Source: Blastococcus carthaginiensis (GTDB lineage: Bacteria > Actinomycetota > Actinomycetes > Mycobacteriales > Geodermatophilaceae). From it: DNA of 64,000 bases. This document shows positions 54,957 to 63,124 of the stretch, piece after piece. Each line of letters opens with the position of its first letter. Within the stretch, counting starts at the first letter, position 1. Under the pieces are notes generated by a model, which was not told the origin of the DNA, did no database searches, and saw nothing but the letters and a program-made list of their open reading frames with translations. Made by a program: the position numbers and the translations under genes. The DNA is taken from assembly GCF_030731085.1 (NCBI RefSeq), contig NZ_JASNFN010000013.1, positions 1-64,000 on the forward strand, in the 5' to 3' direction.

Positions 54957-57836
54957 ATGACCGAGACCGACGACCGCGTGGCCGGCGCCCGCACCCGACG
55001 CAGCGCCAAGACGCCCGGCCGGGCCAAGGGCCTCAAGATCAAGCGCGTCTTCACCACCGCTGGTGTGCACCCGTACGACGAGGTGACCTGGGAGCGCCGC
55101 GACGTCGTCATGACCAACTGGCGGGACGGCTCGATCAACTTCGAGCAGCGCGGTGTCGAGTTCCCGGCCGAGTGGAGCATCAACGCCACCAACATCGTCA
55201 CCACGAAGTACTTCCGCGGCGCTGTCGGCACCGCGCAGCGCGAGACCAGCCTGCGGCAGCTCATCGACCGGGTGGTGCTCACCTACACCGAGGCCGGCCG
55301 CGAGCACGGCTACTTCGCCACCGAGGGCGACGCCGAGATCTTCGAGCACGAGCTGACCTGGATGCTGCTGCACCAGTACTTCAGCTTCAACTCGCCCGTC
55401 TGGTTCAACGTCGGCACGAGCGCGCCTCAGCAGGTCAGCGCCTGCTTCATCCTCGCCGTCGACGACGAGATGGACTCGATCCTGAACTGGTACCGCGAGG
55501 AGGGCCTGATCTTCAAGGGCGGCTCCGGTGCCGGCCTGAACCTCTCCCGGATCCGCTCCTCCAAGGAGCTGCTCTCCTCCGGGGGCACCGCCTCCGGGCC
55601 GGTCTCCTTCATGCGCGGCGCCGACGCCTCCGCCGGCACCATCAAGTCCGGTGGTGCCACCCGCCGCGCGGCGAAGATGGTCGTCCTCGACATCGACCAC
55701 CCCGACATCGAGGAGTTCATCGAGACCAAGGCGCGCGAGGAGGACAAGATCCGTGCGCTGCGCGACGCCGGGTACGACATGGACCTCGGCGGCAAGGACA
55801 TCACCAGCGTCCAGTACCAGAACGCCAACAACTCGGTCCGCGTCTCGGACGAGTTCATGCGCGCGGTGGAGGAAGGCGACGAGTTCGGCCTCCGGGCCCG
55901 CCTCGACGGCTCGGTCATCGAGACCGTCGACGCCAAGTCGCTGTTCCGCAAGGTCACGCAGGCCGCGTGGGAGTGCGCCGACCCCGGCATCCAGTACGAC
56001 GACACGATCAACGACTGGCACACCAACCCCGAGACCGGTCGCATCAACGCGTCCAACCCGTGCTCGGAGTACATGAGCCTGGACAACAGCTCGTGCAACC
56101 TGGCGTCGCTGAACCTCATGAAGTTCCTCAAGGACGACGGCACGTTCGACGCCAGGAACTTCGTGAAGGCCGTCGAGCTGGTCATCACCGCGATGGACAT
56201 CTCGATCTGCTTCGCCGACTTCCCGACCGAGCCGATCGGTGAGACCACCCGGGCCTACCGCCAGCTGGGCATCGGCTACGCCAACCTCGGCGCCCTGCTC
56301 ATGGCGACCGGCCACGCCTACGACTCGCGCGGTGGCCAGACGCTGGCCGCGGCCATCACCTCGCTGATGACCGGCACCGCCTACCGGCGCTCGGCCGAGC
56401 TCGCCGGCATCGTGGGCCCCTACGAGGGCTTCGCCCGCAACGCCGACGCCCACGCCCGCGTCATGCGCAAGCACGCCGCCGCCAACGACGCCGTCCGTCC
56501 CGTCGGCGCCGACGACGCCGATGTGCTGAAGGTCGCCACGCAGCAGTGGCAGGAGTGCCTGGAGATCGGCGCCGACAACGGCTGGCGGAACGCCCAGGCC
56601 TCGGTGCTGGCCCCCACCGGCACGATCGGCTTCATGATGGACTGCGACACGACCGGCATCGAGCCGGACTTCTCGCTGGTCAAGTTCAAGAAGCTGGTCG
56701 GCGGCGGCTCCATGCAGATCGTCAACCAGACGGTGCCGCGAGCGCTGCGCAGCCTGGGCTACCAGGAGGAGCAGATCGAGGCGATCGTCGAGTACATCGC
56801 CGAGCACGGCCACGTCGTCGACGCGCCGAGCCTGCGCCCCGAGCACTACGAGGTGTTCGACTGCGCCATGGGGGAGCGGGCCATCTCCCCGATGGGCCAC
56901 GTCCGCATGATGGCCGCGGTTCAGCCCTTCATCTCCGGCGCGATCAGCAAGACGGTCAACATGCCGGAGACGGCGACCGTCGAGGACGTCGAGACGATCT
57001 ACTTCCAGGGCTGGAAGATGGGTCTCAAGGCGCTGGCGATCTACCGCGACAACTGCAAGGTCGGCCAGCCCCTGTCGGGCGGGAAGGGCAAGAACGACGG
57101 CACCAAGGCCGAGGAGAAGGTCGAGGCGGCCGCGCCCAGCGCCCTGTCGCACCCGGTGCGCAAGCGGCTGCCGAAGAAGCGGACGAGCGTCACCACCTCG
57201 TTCAGCGTCGCCGGCGCCGAGGGCTACATGACCGCCGGGATGTACGAGGACGGCAGCCTCGGTGAGGTGTTCCTCAAGCTCGGCAAGCAGGGCTCGACCC
57301 TCGCCGGTGTCATGGACGCCTTCTCGATCGGCATCTCGCTGGCGCTGCAGCACGGCGTGCCGCTGGAGACCTACATCCAGAAGTTCACCAACATGCGCTT
57401 CGAGCCGGCCGGCATGACCGATGACCCGGACATCCGGATCGCCCAGTCGGTGATGGACTACATCTTCCGTCGCCTGGCGCTCGACCACCTGCCGGTGGAG
57501 AAGCGGGCCAACCTCGGCATCTTCACCGCCGAGGAGCGCGCGGCGCAGGTCTCCGGCTACGGGGCCTCGGCGTCGACGGCCACCGTGCAGGAGGATGAGG
57601 TCGACCTGGAGCAGCTGCGCGGCTCCGCGCCGATCGAGACCGCCAAGACGGACGAGAAGGTCACCCCCGAGGGGCCGAAGTCGGTCAAGGAGGCGCACTC
57701 CTCGGCCGAGCTGCTCGAGCTGGTCACCGGCACCGCCACCGACGCGCCGCTGTGCATGACCTGCGGCACGAAGATGCGTCCGGCCGGCAGCTGCTACGTC
57801 TGCGAGGGCTGCGGCTCCACCAGCGGCTGCAGCTGA
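54957..57836 (+). CDS. nrdJ: Adenosylcobalamin-dependent ribonucleotide reductase (class II)
   Basis: NrdJ makes deoxyribonucleotides using B12 and does not need oxygen. The 959-residue protein has the RNR lumen domain with SPVWFNVGTSAPQQVSACFI, FKGGSGAGLNLSRIRSSKELL, ASNPCSEYMSLDNSSCNLASLN (active-site cysteine and asparagine), APTGTIGFMMDCDTTGIEP and FISGAISKTVNMP. A C-terminal TSCPD-type domain and a final zinc-ribbon-like cluster CMTCG ... CYVCEGCGSTSGCS provide the redox tail. ATG at 54957 has GGGAGAG upstream; an ATG at 54822 lies inside the promoter. No cobalamin riboswitch is seen. Confidence 0.97.
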   Translation: MTETDDRVAGARTRRSAKTPGRAKGLKIKRVFTTAGVHPYDEVTWERRDVVMTNWRDGSINFEQRGVEFPAEWSINATNIVTTKYFRGAVGTAQRETSLRQLIDRVVLTYTEAGREHGYFATEGDAEIFEHELTWMLLHQYFSFNSPVWFNVGTSAPQQVSACFILAVDDEMDSILNWYREEGLIFKGGSGAGLNLSRIRSSKELLSSGGTASGPVSFMRGADASAGTIKSGGATRRAAKMVVLDIDHPDIEEFIETKAREEDKIRALRDAGYDMDLGGKDITSVQYQNANNSVRVSDEFMRAVEEGDEFGLRARLDGSVIETVDAKSLFRKVTQAAWECADPGIQYDDTINDWHTNPETGRINASNPCSEYMSLDNSSCNLASLNLMKFLKDDGTFDARNFVKAVELVITAMDISICFADFPTEPIGETTRAYRQLGIGYANLGALLMATGHAYDSRGGQTLAAAITSLMTGTAYRRSAELAGIVGPYEGFARNADAHARVMRKHAAANDAVRPVGADDADVLKVATQQWQECLEIGADNGWRNAQASVLAPTGTIGFMMDCDTTGIEPDFSLVKFKKLVGGGSMQIVNQTVPRALRSLGYQEEQIEAIVEYIAEHGHVVDAPSLRPEHYEVFDCAMGERAISPMGHVRMMAAVQPFISGAISKTVNMPETATVEDVETIYFQGWKMGLKALAIYRDNCKVGQPLSGGKGKNDGTKAEEKVEAAAPSALSHPVRKRLPKKRTSVTTSFSVAGAEGYMTAGMYEDGSLGEVFLKLGKQGSTLAGVMDAFSIGISLALQHGVPLETYIQKFTNMRFEPAGMTDDPDIRIAQSVMDYIFRRLALDHLPVEKRANLGIFTAEERAAQVSGYGASASTATVQEDEVDLEQLRGSAPIETAKTDEKVTPEGPKSVKEAHSSAELLELVTGTATDAPLCMTCGTKMRPAGSCYVCEGCGSTSGCS

Positions 57837-57915
57837 GCACGGTCGTCCTGACCGCGTCCCGCAGCAGGGGCTGAGGTCAGGGCCTCGATCGCACCTCGGT
57901 CGGGCGTTCTCGACA

Positions 57916-57964
57916 GACGCACGTGTCCCCCCGGAGCACACCGCTCCGGGGGGACACGTGCGTC
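57916..57964. terminator. nrdJ terminator
   Basis: A perfect 22-bp stem (57916-57937 and 57943-57964; core CGTGTCCCCCCGGAGC) has a 5-nt ACACC loop. It also serves the convergent PH-domain gene. Confidence 0.9.
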
Positions 57965-58057
57965 GAGGGGTGTTCGGGCGGGTGGGTGCCCGGTGCCGAG
58001 CCCGCCGATCGCCGCGGGTGCAGGGGCGCGTGGCCGACGCATCAGGGGACGCGGCCA

Positions 58058-58528
58058 TCAGGGGGACGGCGGGCGAGGCCCTTCGATCCACCGGCGGAGC
58101 TCCGCGGCCTGCTCCTCCACCTGCCGCTGGCCGGGGAACGGCAACGTCTCCGTCGCCACGAGGTGCAGGACGGTCCCGTCGGTGAGGAGCAGTTCCACAC
58201 GCCGCATGCTTCCCGCACCACCCTGGCGACCCACCATCACCCGGTCGATGTCGGGGCGCTGGAGCCGGCGGGTCTGCAGCCGGTTCCGGACCTCGAGCGA
58301 CCCGTCGGCGTGCGCCCGGACGCGGCTGAGCACCGTCGCCGTGTTGTAGCCGGTGATGCCCACGGCGAACGCTGCGAAGACAGCCGTGAACAGCGGCGGA
58401 CCGGGGGTCGTCAGGACGAACACCACCAGCACGACGGCGACCACGACCGAGGCGCCGTAGAGGGCGGTGGAGAAGCGCGGCGGGCGCAGGTCGAGGACGA
58501 CGTCCGGCGAGGTCACGGACGCGATCAT
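58058..58528 (-). CDS. PH-domain membrane protein
   Basis: The 156-residue protein has two membrane helices near residues 20-65 (TALYGASVVVAVVLVVFVLT and FTAVFAAFAVGITGYNTATV). A bacterial PH (DUF-type) domain follows, with LEVRNRLQTRRLQRPDIDRVMVG and VELLLTDGTVLHLVATETLPF. The function is unknown. ATG at 58528 starts a typical N-terminus; the frame is open further upstream through repeat DNA, which is unlikely to be coding. Confidence 0.8.
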   Translation of the reverse strand: MIASVTSPDVVLDLRPPRFSTALYGASVVVAVVLVVFVLTTPGPPLFTAVFAAFAVGITGYNTATVLSRVRAHADGSLEVRNRLQTRRLQRPDIDRVMVGRQGGAGSMRRVELLLTDGTVLHLVATETLPFPGQRQVEEQAAELRRWIEGPRPPSP

Positions 58529-58610
58529 GCAGCGGCCTTCGTCGACCGCGCGCGCCGGCGGGGTCGACGCACTCCTGCGGGTGACCGGTATCGCATCGCC
58601 ACTCGTGCCC

Positions 58611-58753
58611 GCCGGCACCCAGGGCCGGCCGGGCACCCAGGGCCGGCCGGGCACCCAGGGCCGGCCGGCACCCATGGCCGGCCGGCACCCATGGCCCGCT
58701 GGCACCCAGGGCCGGCCGGCACCCAGGGCCCGCCGGGACCCAGGGGCGGCCGG
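58611..58753. repeat. Tandem minisatellite, eight 17-18 bp units
   Basis: The unit is roughly GCACCCAGGGCCGGCCGG, starting near 58615, 58633, 58651, 58668, 58685, 58702, 58719 and 58736. The first steps are 18 bp and the later ones 17 bp. Two units carry CCATGG instead of CCAGGG. It lies between the PH-domain gene and the MBL gene, ending about 30 bp before the MBL -10 element. Confidence 0.9.
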
Positions 58754-58781
58754 TGGCCCGGCACCGGGCCGCCGCGGTTGC

Positions 58782-58787
58782 TACGGT
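58782..58787 (+). promoter_or_regulatory. Leaderless -10 element of MBL-fold gene
   Basis: TACGGT ends six bases before the ATG at 58794. Confidence 0.6.
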
Positions 58788-58793
58788 CCGCGC

Positions 58794-59372
58794 ATGCCGG
58801 AGCTGTCGCGCACCGCCCGCCTGGACGTCCTCGTCGAGGGCTACGTGCGCATGCCGCACGTGGCGGGCACGGTGAGCCTCGTCCGGGACGCCGACCGGGT
58901 CGTCATCGTGGATCCCGGCATGGTGTCCGACCGGGACCTCATCCTCGCCCCGATGCGCGAGCTCGGCGTCCGCCCCGAGGACGTCACCGACGTCGTCGTC
59001 AGCCACCACCACCTGGACCACACGCTCAACATCGCACTCTTCCCGGTGGTGCCGGTGCACGACTTCCAGTCCGTCATCGAGGGGGACATCTTCACCCGCC
59101 GGGCCGCCGAGGGGACCCAGCTCACCCCCGGCATCCGGCTGCTCGCCACGCCGGGGCACACCCCGCAGGACATCACCACGCTCGTCGGCACCCCCGACGA
59201 CGTCGTCGCCCTCACGCACCTGTGGTGGACCGAGGAGGGCCCGGCAGACGACCCCTACAGCCACGACCGCGACGAGCTGCGCCGGCAGCGCGAACGGGTG
59301 CTCGACCTGGCCACCCTCGTGGTCTGCGCCCACGGCGCACCGTTCCGGCCCGGCCCCGCGACGGTCCGCTGA
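58794..59372 (+). CDS. MBL-fold metallo-hydrolase (MBLAC1-like)
   Basis: The 192-residue metallo-beta-lactamase-fold hydrolase has the metal motif SHHHLDHTLNIALFP near residue 75, VDPGMVSDRDL before it, and ATPGHTPQDITTLV then ALTHLWWTEEG after it. It is shorter than typical hydroxyacylglutathione hydrolases and resembles the MBLAC1 group. The substrate is unknown. The start is supported by a leaderless -10. Confidence 0.88.
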   Translation: MPELSRTARLDVLVEGYVRMPHVAGTVSLVRDADRVVIVDPGMVSDRDLILAPMRELGVRPEDVTDVVVSHHHLDHTLNIALFPVVPVHDFQSVIEGDIFTRRAAEGTQLTPGIRLLATPGHTPQDITTLVGTPDDVVALTHLWWTEEGPADDPYSHDRDELRRQRERVLDLATLVVCAHGAPFRPGPATVR

Positions 59373-59430
59373 CCACGGGACCAGGAGACACGCACGGGTG
59401 GCGGAGACGCCACCAGCCGCCGCCACGACC

Positions 59431-59436
59431 TAGCCT
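59431..59436 (+). promoter_or_regulatory. Leaderless -10 element of DUF817 gene
   Basis: TAGCCT ends seven bases before the GTG at 59444. Confidence 0.6.
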
Positions 59437-59443
59437 CCACCCG

Positions 59444-60289
59444 GTGAGGCAGCTGCTGCGGTTCGCCTGGATCGAGGCGCAGTGCTGCCTGTTCGCCGTC
59501 CTGTTCTTCCTCGGCCTGGCCCTCGTCCGGGTCGTCCCGCTGCCGGTCAACCCCGCCGATGCGCTGCTGGTGTGGTCGCTCGGCGTGACGTTGGTGCTGT
59601 GGCTGGTCCGCTGGGAGACCGGCCGCGAGGTCGCCGTGATCGTCGGCTTCCACCTCGCCGGCCTGGTGCTCGAGCTGTTCAAGGTCGCCCAGGGCTCCTG
59701 GTCCTACCCCGACACCGGGCTCGCCACGGTCGGTGGGGTGCCCCTCTACAGCGGCTTCATGTACGCCGCGGTCGGCAGCTACGTCTGCCAGGCCTGGCGC
59801 CGGTTCGACCTCCGGATCACCACCTACCGGGCGCGCAGCACCGCCGCCGTCGCCGCGCTGATCTACCTCAACTTCTTCACCCACCACGTCACCTGGGACG
59901 TCCGGCTGCCGCTGGCCCTGCTGCTGCTCGCCGTCACCTGGCGGACGGGGGTGCACTTCACGGTCGGCCGGCGCCGCTACGCGATGCCGCTCGCGCTCTC
60001 CTTCGTCCTCATCGGCTTCTTCCTCTGGGTCGCCGAGAACGCCGCCACCCTGCTGCGCGCCTGGCAGTACCCGTCGCAGGAGTCGGTGTGGACGCTGGTC
60101 CACGCCGCCAAGCTGGGGTCGTGGTCACTGCTCGTCGTGGTGAGCATCGTCCTGGTCGCGGGGGTGAAGGCCCGGGAGGGGCAGCTGTACGGCCGGCCCG
60201 GTGACCGGACGGTCCTGCGGGCCTACGAGGCACCCGAGGTCACCGACCCGCTGCCGCTCGCCGACCGGGTGCCCGCCGCCGGGTCCTAG
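59444..60289 (+). CDS. DUF817 family membrane protein
   Basis: The 281-residue protein has about seven helices and the DUF817 blocks RFAWIEAQCCLFAVLFFLGL, FKVAQGSWSYPD, YSGFMYAAVGSYVCQAW and FFLWVAENAATLL. The function is unknown; family members are small integral membrane proteins. The stop codon TAG is inside the CTAG that flanks the MITE-like element at 60290-60467, so the insertion falls at its very end. Confidence 0.88.
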   Translation: MRQLLRFAWIEAQCCLFAVLFFLGLALVRVVPLPVNPADALLVWSLGVTLVLWLVRWETGREVAVIVGFHLAGLVLELFKVAQGSWSYPDTGLATVGGVPLYSGFMYAAVGSYVCQAWRRFDLRITTYRARSTAAVAALIYLNFFTHHVTWDVRLPLALLLLAVTWRTGVHFTVGRRRYAMPLALSFVLIGFFLWVAENAATLLRAWQYPSQESVWTLVHAAKLGSWSLLVVVSIVLVAGVKAREGQLYGRPGDRTVLRAYEAPEVTDPLPLADRVPAAGS

Positions 60290-60467
60290 TACTGCGGCCG
60301 TCAACGTTCGCCTGCCTGGCGGCTGCCTTCCCGAGACCGCCGCTGATGGCGACGGAGTGCGCAGATGGTCAGTTCTCGGCACGGGAGTAGCGCGTCTGCG
60401 CACACTGTCCTGACGCCAAGCGCTAGCCGGCCCAGCTTGAACCAGTCGAAGGTTGCGTGACGCGGTA
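60290..60467. mobile_element. MITE-like element with TIRs and CTAG target duplication
   Basis: The non-coding 178-bp segment is bounded by CTAG at 60286-60289 and CTAG at 60468-60471. Counting the flanking CTAG, the two ends match at 22 of 30 positions when inverted: left CTAGTACTGCGGCCGTCAAC, right (reverse complement) CTAGTACCGCGTCACGCAAC. CTAG/TA duplication is typical of IS630/Tc1-mariner elements. It carries no transposase, so it would move in trans. Confidence 0.6.
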
Positions 60468-60471
60468 CTAG

Positions 60472-60765
60472 CTAGTCCCAGAGCCGCGACGAGGCGGCCG
60501 GACGGCCGGTCGTCGAGGAGCGCCGGCGGCGGAACTCCTCGACCGGCCGGTAGGTCACCCCGCCCAACCGCAGCGACACGACGTGCCCGCCGGCGTCCCG
60601 CTCGACCGGCACCGGCTCACCGGCCGGCCCGAACCCCGGCTGCGCGGCGACCCGCAGCGTGTCGGCGTCGACCACCTGCAGCTCCTCGACCCCCGGCAGG
60701 GGATCGGGCCAGGTCGGCCGGACGAGCACCAGCCGCCCGGCCAGCTCGGCGACGTCCACCACGCC
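60472..60765 (-). pseudogene. C-terminal domain of serine hydrolase, cut off by amber codon
   Basis: These 97 codons continue in frame directly after the TAG at 60766-60768: GVVDVAELAGRLVLVRPTWP ... LRLGGVTYRPVEEF. This looks like the small beta-rich C-terminal domain found on class C beta-lactamase-like hydrolases (DUF3471 type). Restoring TAG to TGG would join it to the upstream catalytic domain as RFAGLWGVVDVAEL. It could be re-started at GTG 60762 as a 96-residue protein, but no ribosome site is seen. It ends at CTAG next to the MITE-like element. Confidence 0.7.
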
Positions 60766-61908
60766 CTAGAGGCCGGCGAACCGGCCGGTGAACGCGGACG
60801 GCGGCGGGCTGCCGGGCGGGGCGGCGGGCACCTCGGTGCGCGGGTGCAGCGCGACGTCGACCAGCTTCACCAGCCCGGTCGCCAGCTCCTCGGCCGGGCC
60901 GTCGATCGCGTTGGTGAGCACGCTGACGACCAGCCCGTCGGCGGGGTCCACGACGGTGACCGTGATCTGCCCTGGCCACCCGCCGCTGTGCCCGACCAGG
61001 TGCCGCTCGCCCACGGTGGTCAGTGCCAGGCCCACCCCGTACCGGCCGACCTCCGTGCCGTAGGCGGTGACCACCGACTCCACGCGCTGCATGAGCCGCT
61101 TCGCGTCGTCGCCGAGCAGCCGGTCGTCGCCGAGCACGTGGGCCGAGCCGTAGACGGCGAGCTCCTCGGCGGTGGAGAAGAAGCCGGTCGCCGGCGCGAG
61201 GGCGCCGGTGCCGACCGACCCGAGGGGCTCGCGCACGTCCTCGCCCAGGAGCAGCCCGGTGTGCCCGCTGACGTACTCGCCGGCCCGCGCGGGATCGTGG
61301 TCTGCCCCGGTCCGGGTGAGGCCCAGCGGCTCGAGGATCCCGGTGCGCACCGCCTCGGCGTAGCTCGTCCCGGTGACGGCCTCGACGGCCAGGCCGACCA
61401 GCGCGTAGCCGGTGTTGGAGTACTTGAAGTGCTCGTTGCGCCGCAGCACGGGGCCCGCCCGCAGCGCCGCCGCGATCACCCCGGCCCGGTCCGGGAAGGG
61501 CTGCTCCAGCTGCCAGAAGTCGGCGTCGGCGCCGTCCCGGGTGACGCCGGCCTGGTGGCCGAGCAGCTCCCGGACGGTCACCCGCGCCACCGGTGAGCCG
61601 GCCGCCTCCAGTTCAGGCACGTGGACGCCGATCGGGTCGTCCAGCCGCATCCGCCCCGCCTCGACCAGCTGCAGCACGAGGGTCGCGGTGAACGTCTTGG
61701 AGTGCGAGGCGACGCGGAACAGGTGCTCGAGGGTCAGCGGTGCGCCGGTGGAGACGTCGGCGACCCCGAACGCGGCCGAGAGCACCAGCTCGCCGCCGTG
61801 GCGGACGGCCACCTGCGCACCCGGCACCCGGCGGTGCGCCACCTGGGCGTCCAGCCACGACCGCAGGTAGCCGCCGGCGGCGCGGATCGTCTGGGTGGGG
61901 GTCGTCAT
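60766..61908 (-). CDS. Serine hydrolase, class C beta-lactamase/penicillin-binding-protein type
   Basis: The 380-residue protein is of the beta-lactamase class C family, probably an esterase or D-aminopeptidase-like hydrolase. Catalytic motifs are intact: SHSKT (SxxK) near residue 69, YSNTGYAL near 165, and GHSGGWPG near 310. No signal peptide is evident, suggesting a cytoplasmic enzyme. It ends at TAG where the frame continues with 97 more codons of family-like sequence, so the present product lacks its C-terminal domain. ATG at 61908 is preceded by TAGGCT eight bases away. Confidence 0.85.
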   Translation of the reverse strand: MTTPTQTIRAAGGYLRSWLDAQVAHRRVPGAQVAVRHGGELVLSAAFGVADVSTGAPLTLEHLFRVASHSKTFTATLVLQLVEAGRMRLDDPIGVHVPELEAAGSPVARVTVRELLGHQAGVTRDGADADFWQLEQPFPDRAGVIAAALRAGPVLRRNEHFKYSNTGYALVGLAVEAVTGTSYAEAVRTGILEPLGLTRTGADHDPARAGEYVSGHTGLLLGEDVREPLGSVGTGALAPATGFFSTAEELAVYGSAHVLGDDRLLGDDAKRLMQRVESVVTAYGTEVGRYGVGLALTTVGERHLVGHSGGWPGQITVTVVDPADGLVVSVLTNAIDGPAEELATGLVKLVDVALHPRTEVPAAPPGSPPPSAFTGRFAGL

Positions 61909-62112
61909 GGCCGCCCAGCCTAGGGAGCCGCTCCGCCGCGTGCGGTGGACGTCACAGGAAGCGATCGGCAGATCACGTTCCGGTCACGGATGCGGAGCGC
62001 CGATGACGTCCCCGGTCACCGCCCGGCCCCCGCCGGCGCCGCTTCCCGACGAGCGCCCCCCGTTCCCGGTGGCCACCCCTCGCACCGACTCCGAACGGAT
62101 CCCCGCTCCACC

Positions 62113-63066
62113 ATGTCCGCCGCTCTCGGCATCCTCGCGGCCACCCTCAGCATCGCCGTCGTCTGGCCCCAGGTCTGGCTCTCCTGCCGGCACCGCCGCA
62201 CCCTCGGCCTCTCACCCACCAGTGCCTGGCTCGCCGTCGCGCTCAACCTCTGCTGGCTCGCCTTCGGCCTGCTCTCCGGCGACCCCGTGCAGATCGTCAC
62301 CAACGCCGTCGTCGGTGCCGGCAACGCCGCCGTCCTCGTGGCCCTGCTGCTCACCCAGCCGCGGCTGCGGGCTCCGCGCGTGCTGCTGCGGACGGCGTCC
62401 GGCGCCGTCGTCCTCGCCGCGCTGGCCACCGGGGGTCCTGCCACCACCGGGCTGCTCGGCACCGACCCGGCGGCGGCCGCGGCGCTGCTCGGCGGGGTCG
62501 CCTCCGTGGTCGGTGCGGCGGCCGCGCTCCCGCAGCCGGTCAGCCTGCTGCGCGACCGCACCCAGGATCTCTCGGGGCTCTCGCCGGCGCGGTGGTGGCT
62601 CGGCTCCGGGTCCTGCGCCGCGTGGACCGGCTACGGCTGGTGCGTGGACCAGCCGATGGTCTGGCTCTCGGCCGGGATCGGGCTGTGCTGCGCGCTCGTC
62701 GTCTGCGGGATGCTGCGCGCCCGGCGGGCGGTGCTGCCGGTCGCCGGCTCAGCCGCCGCAGCGGGGGACGGCGCCGGCGTCGAGGCCCCACTCCGGCAGG
62801 TCGGCGCGGAAGGCGTCGCGCACCGGCGCGGAGCCGGTCGCGCGCCAGTCCACCCGGCCGCCGACCTCCGGCTCGTCCTCGGCCCGTTCGAGCCGGGCGA
62901 TGATCGCCCGGCTTGGCAGGCGCTCGGCCAGCCCCGGATCGAACAGCTGCTGCCACCAGGCCTGCTTGACGGCCGGCTCGTCGGCCCCGCCGGCGCCCGG
63001 GGCGAAGAACGCCGCCGTCTCCGGGACGGCGACCGGCTCGCCGTACCCGGCGTCGAAGGGCGGTAG
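62113..63066 (+). CDS. PQ-loop/SWEET-like membrane protein with aberrant C-terminus
   Basis: The first 210 residues are a membrane protein of about seven short helices with PQ-loop character: SIAVVWPQVWLSCRHRRTLGLSPTS and AAALPQPVSLLRDRTQDLSGLS. These are the two repeats of SWEET/PQ-loop transporters. After about residue 215 the frame becomes arginine/glycine-rich nonsense that is antisense to a GH26-like remnant, with no family match. I infer the original stop was lost. The likely real domain ends near 62750. ATG at 62113 was chosen from the start of the first helix. Confidence 0.75.
   Translation: MSAALGILAATLSIAVVWPQVWLSCRHRRTLGLSPTSAWLAVALNLCWLAFGLLSGDPVQIVTNAVVGAGNAAVLVALLLTQPRLRAPRVLLRTASGAVVLAALATGGPATTGLLGTDPAAAAALLGGVASVVGAAAALPQPVSLLRDRTQDLSGLSPARWWLGSGSCAAWTGYGWCVDQPMVWLSAGIGLCCALVVCGMLRARRAVLPVAGSAAAAGDGAGVEAPLRQVGAEGVAHRRGAGRAPVHPAADLRLVLGPFEPGDDRPAWQALGQPRIEQLLPPGLLDGRLVGPAGARGEERRRLRDGDRLAVPGVEGR
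62749..63057 (-). pseudogene. Remnant of GH26-like glycoside hydrolase C-terminus
   Basis: A 103-codon frame without a start codon reads YGEPVAVPETAAFFAPGAGG, then VKQAWWQQLFDPGLAERLPS and VGGRVDWRATGSAPVRDAFR, and ends in LPEWG with TGA at 62749-62751. The PVAVPETA, AWW.Q and VDW.AT pattern is that of the C-terminal third of GH26 (beta-mannanase/endoglucanase) proteins. The catalytic N-terminal part is missing; upstream in-frame sequence (FRPAVDRGLPPF) is unrelated. The family assignment is from memory of the motif, so moderate. Confidence 0.6.
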
Positions 63067-63124
63067 CCCCCGGTCGACGGCAGGGCGGAACGCCGGACCG
63101 GTGAGCCGGCGTCCCGCCCGCGCA

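Noticed and set aside
54852..59426. A 1500-codon open frame antisense to nrdJ and neighbours
   Set aside because: It crosses several confident genes, a terminator and a repeat; no domain is seen.
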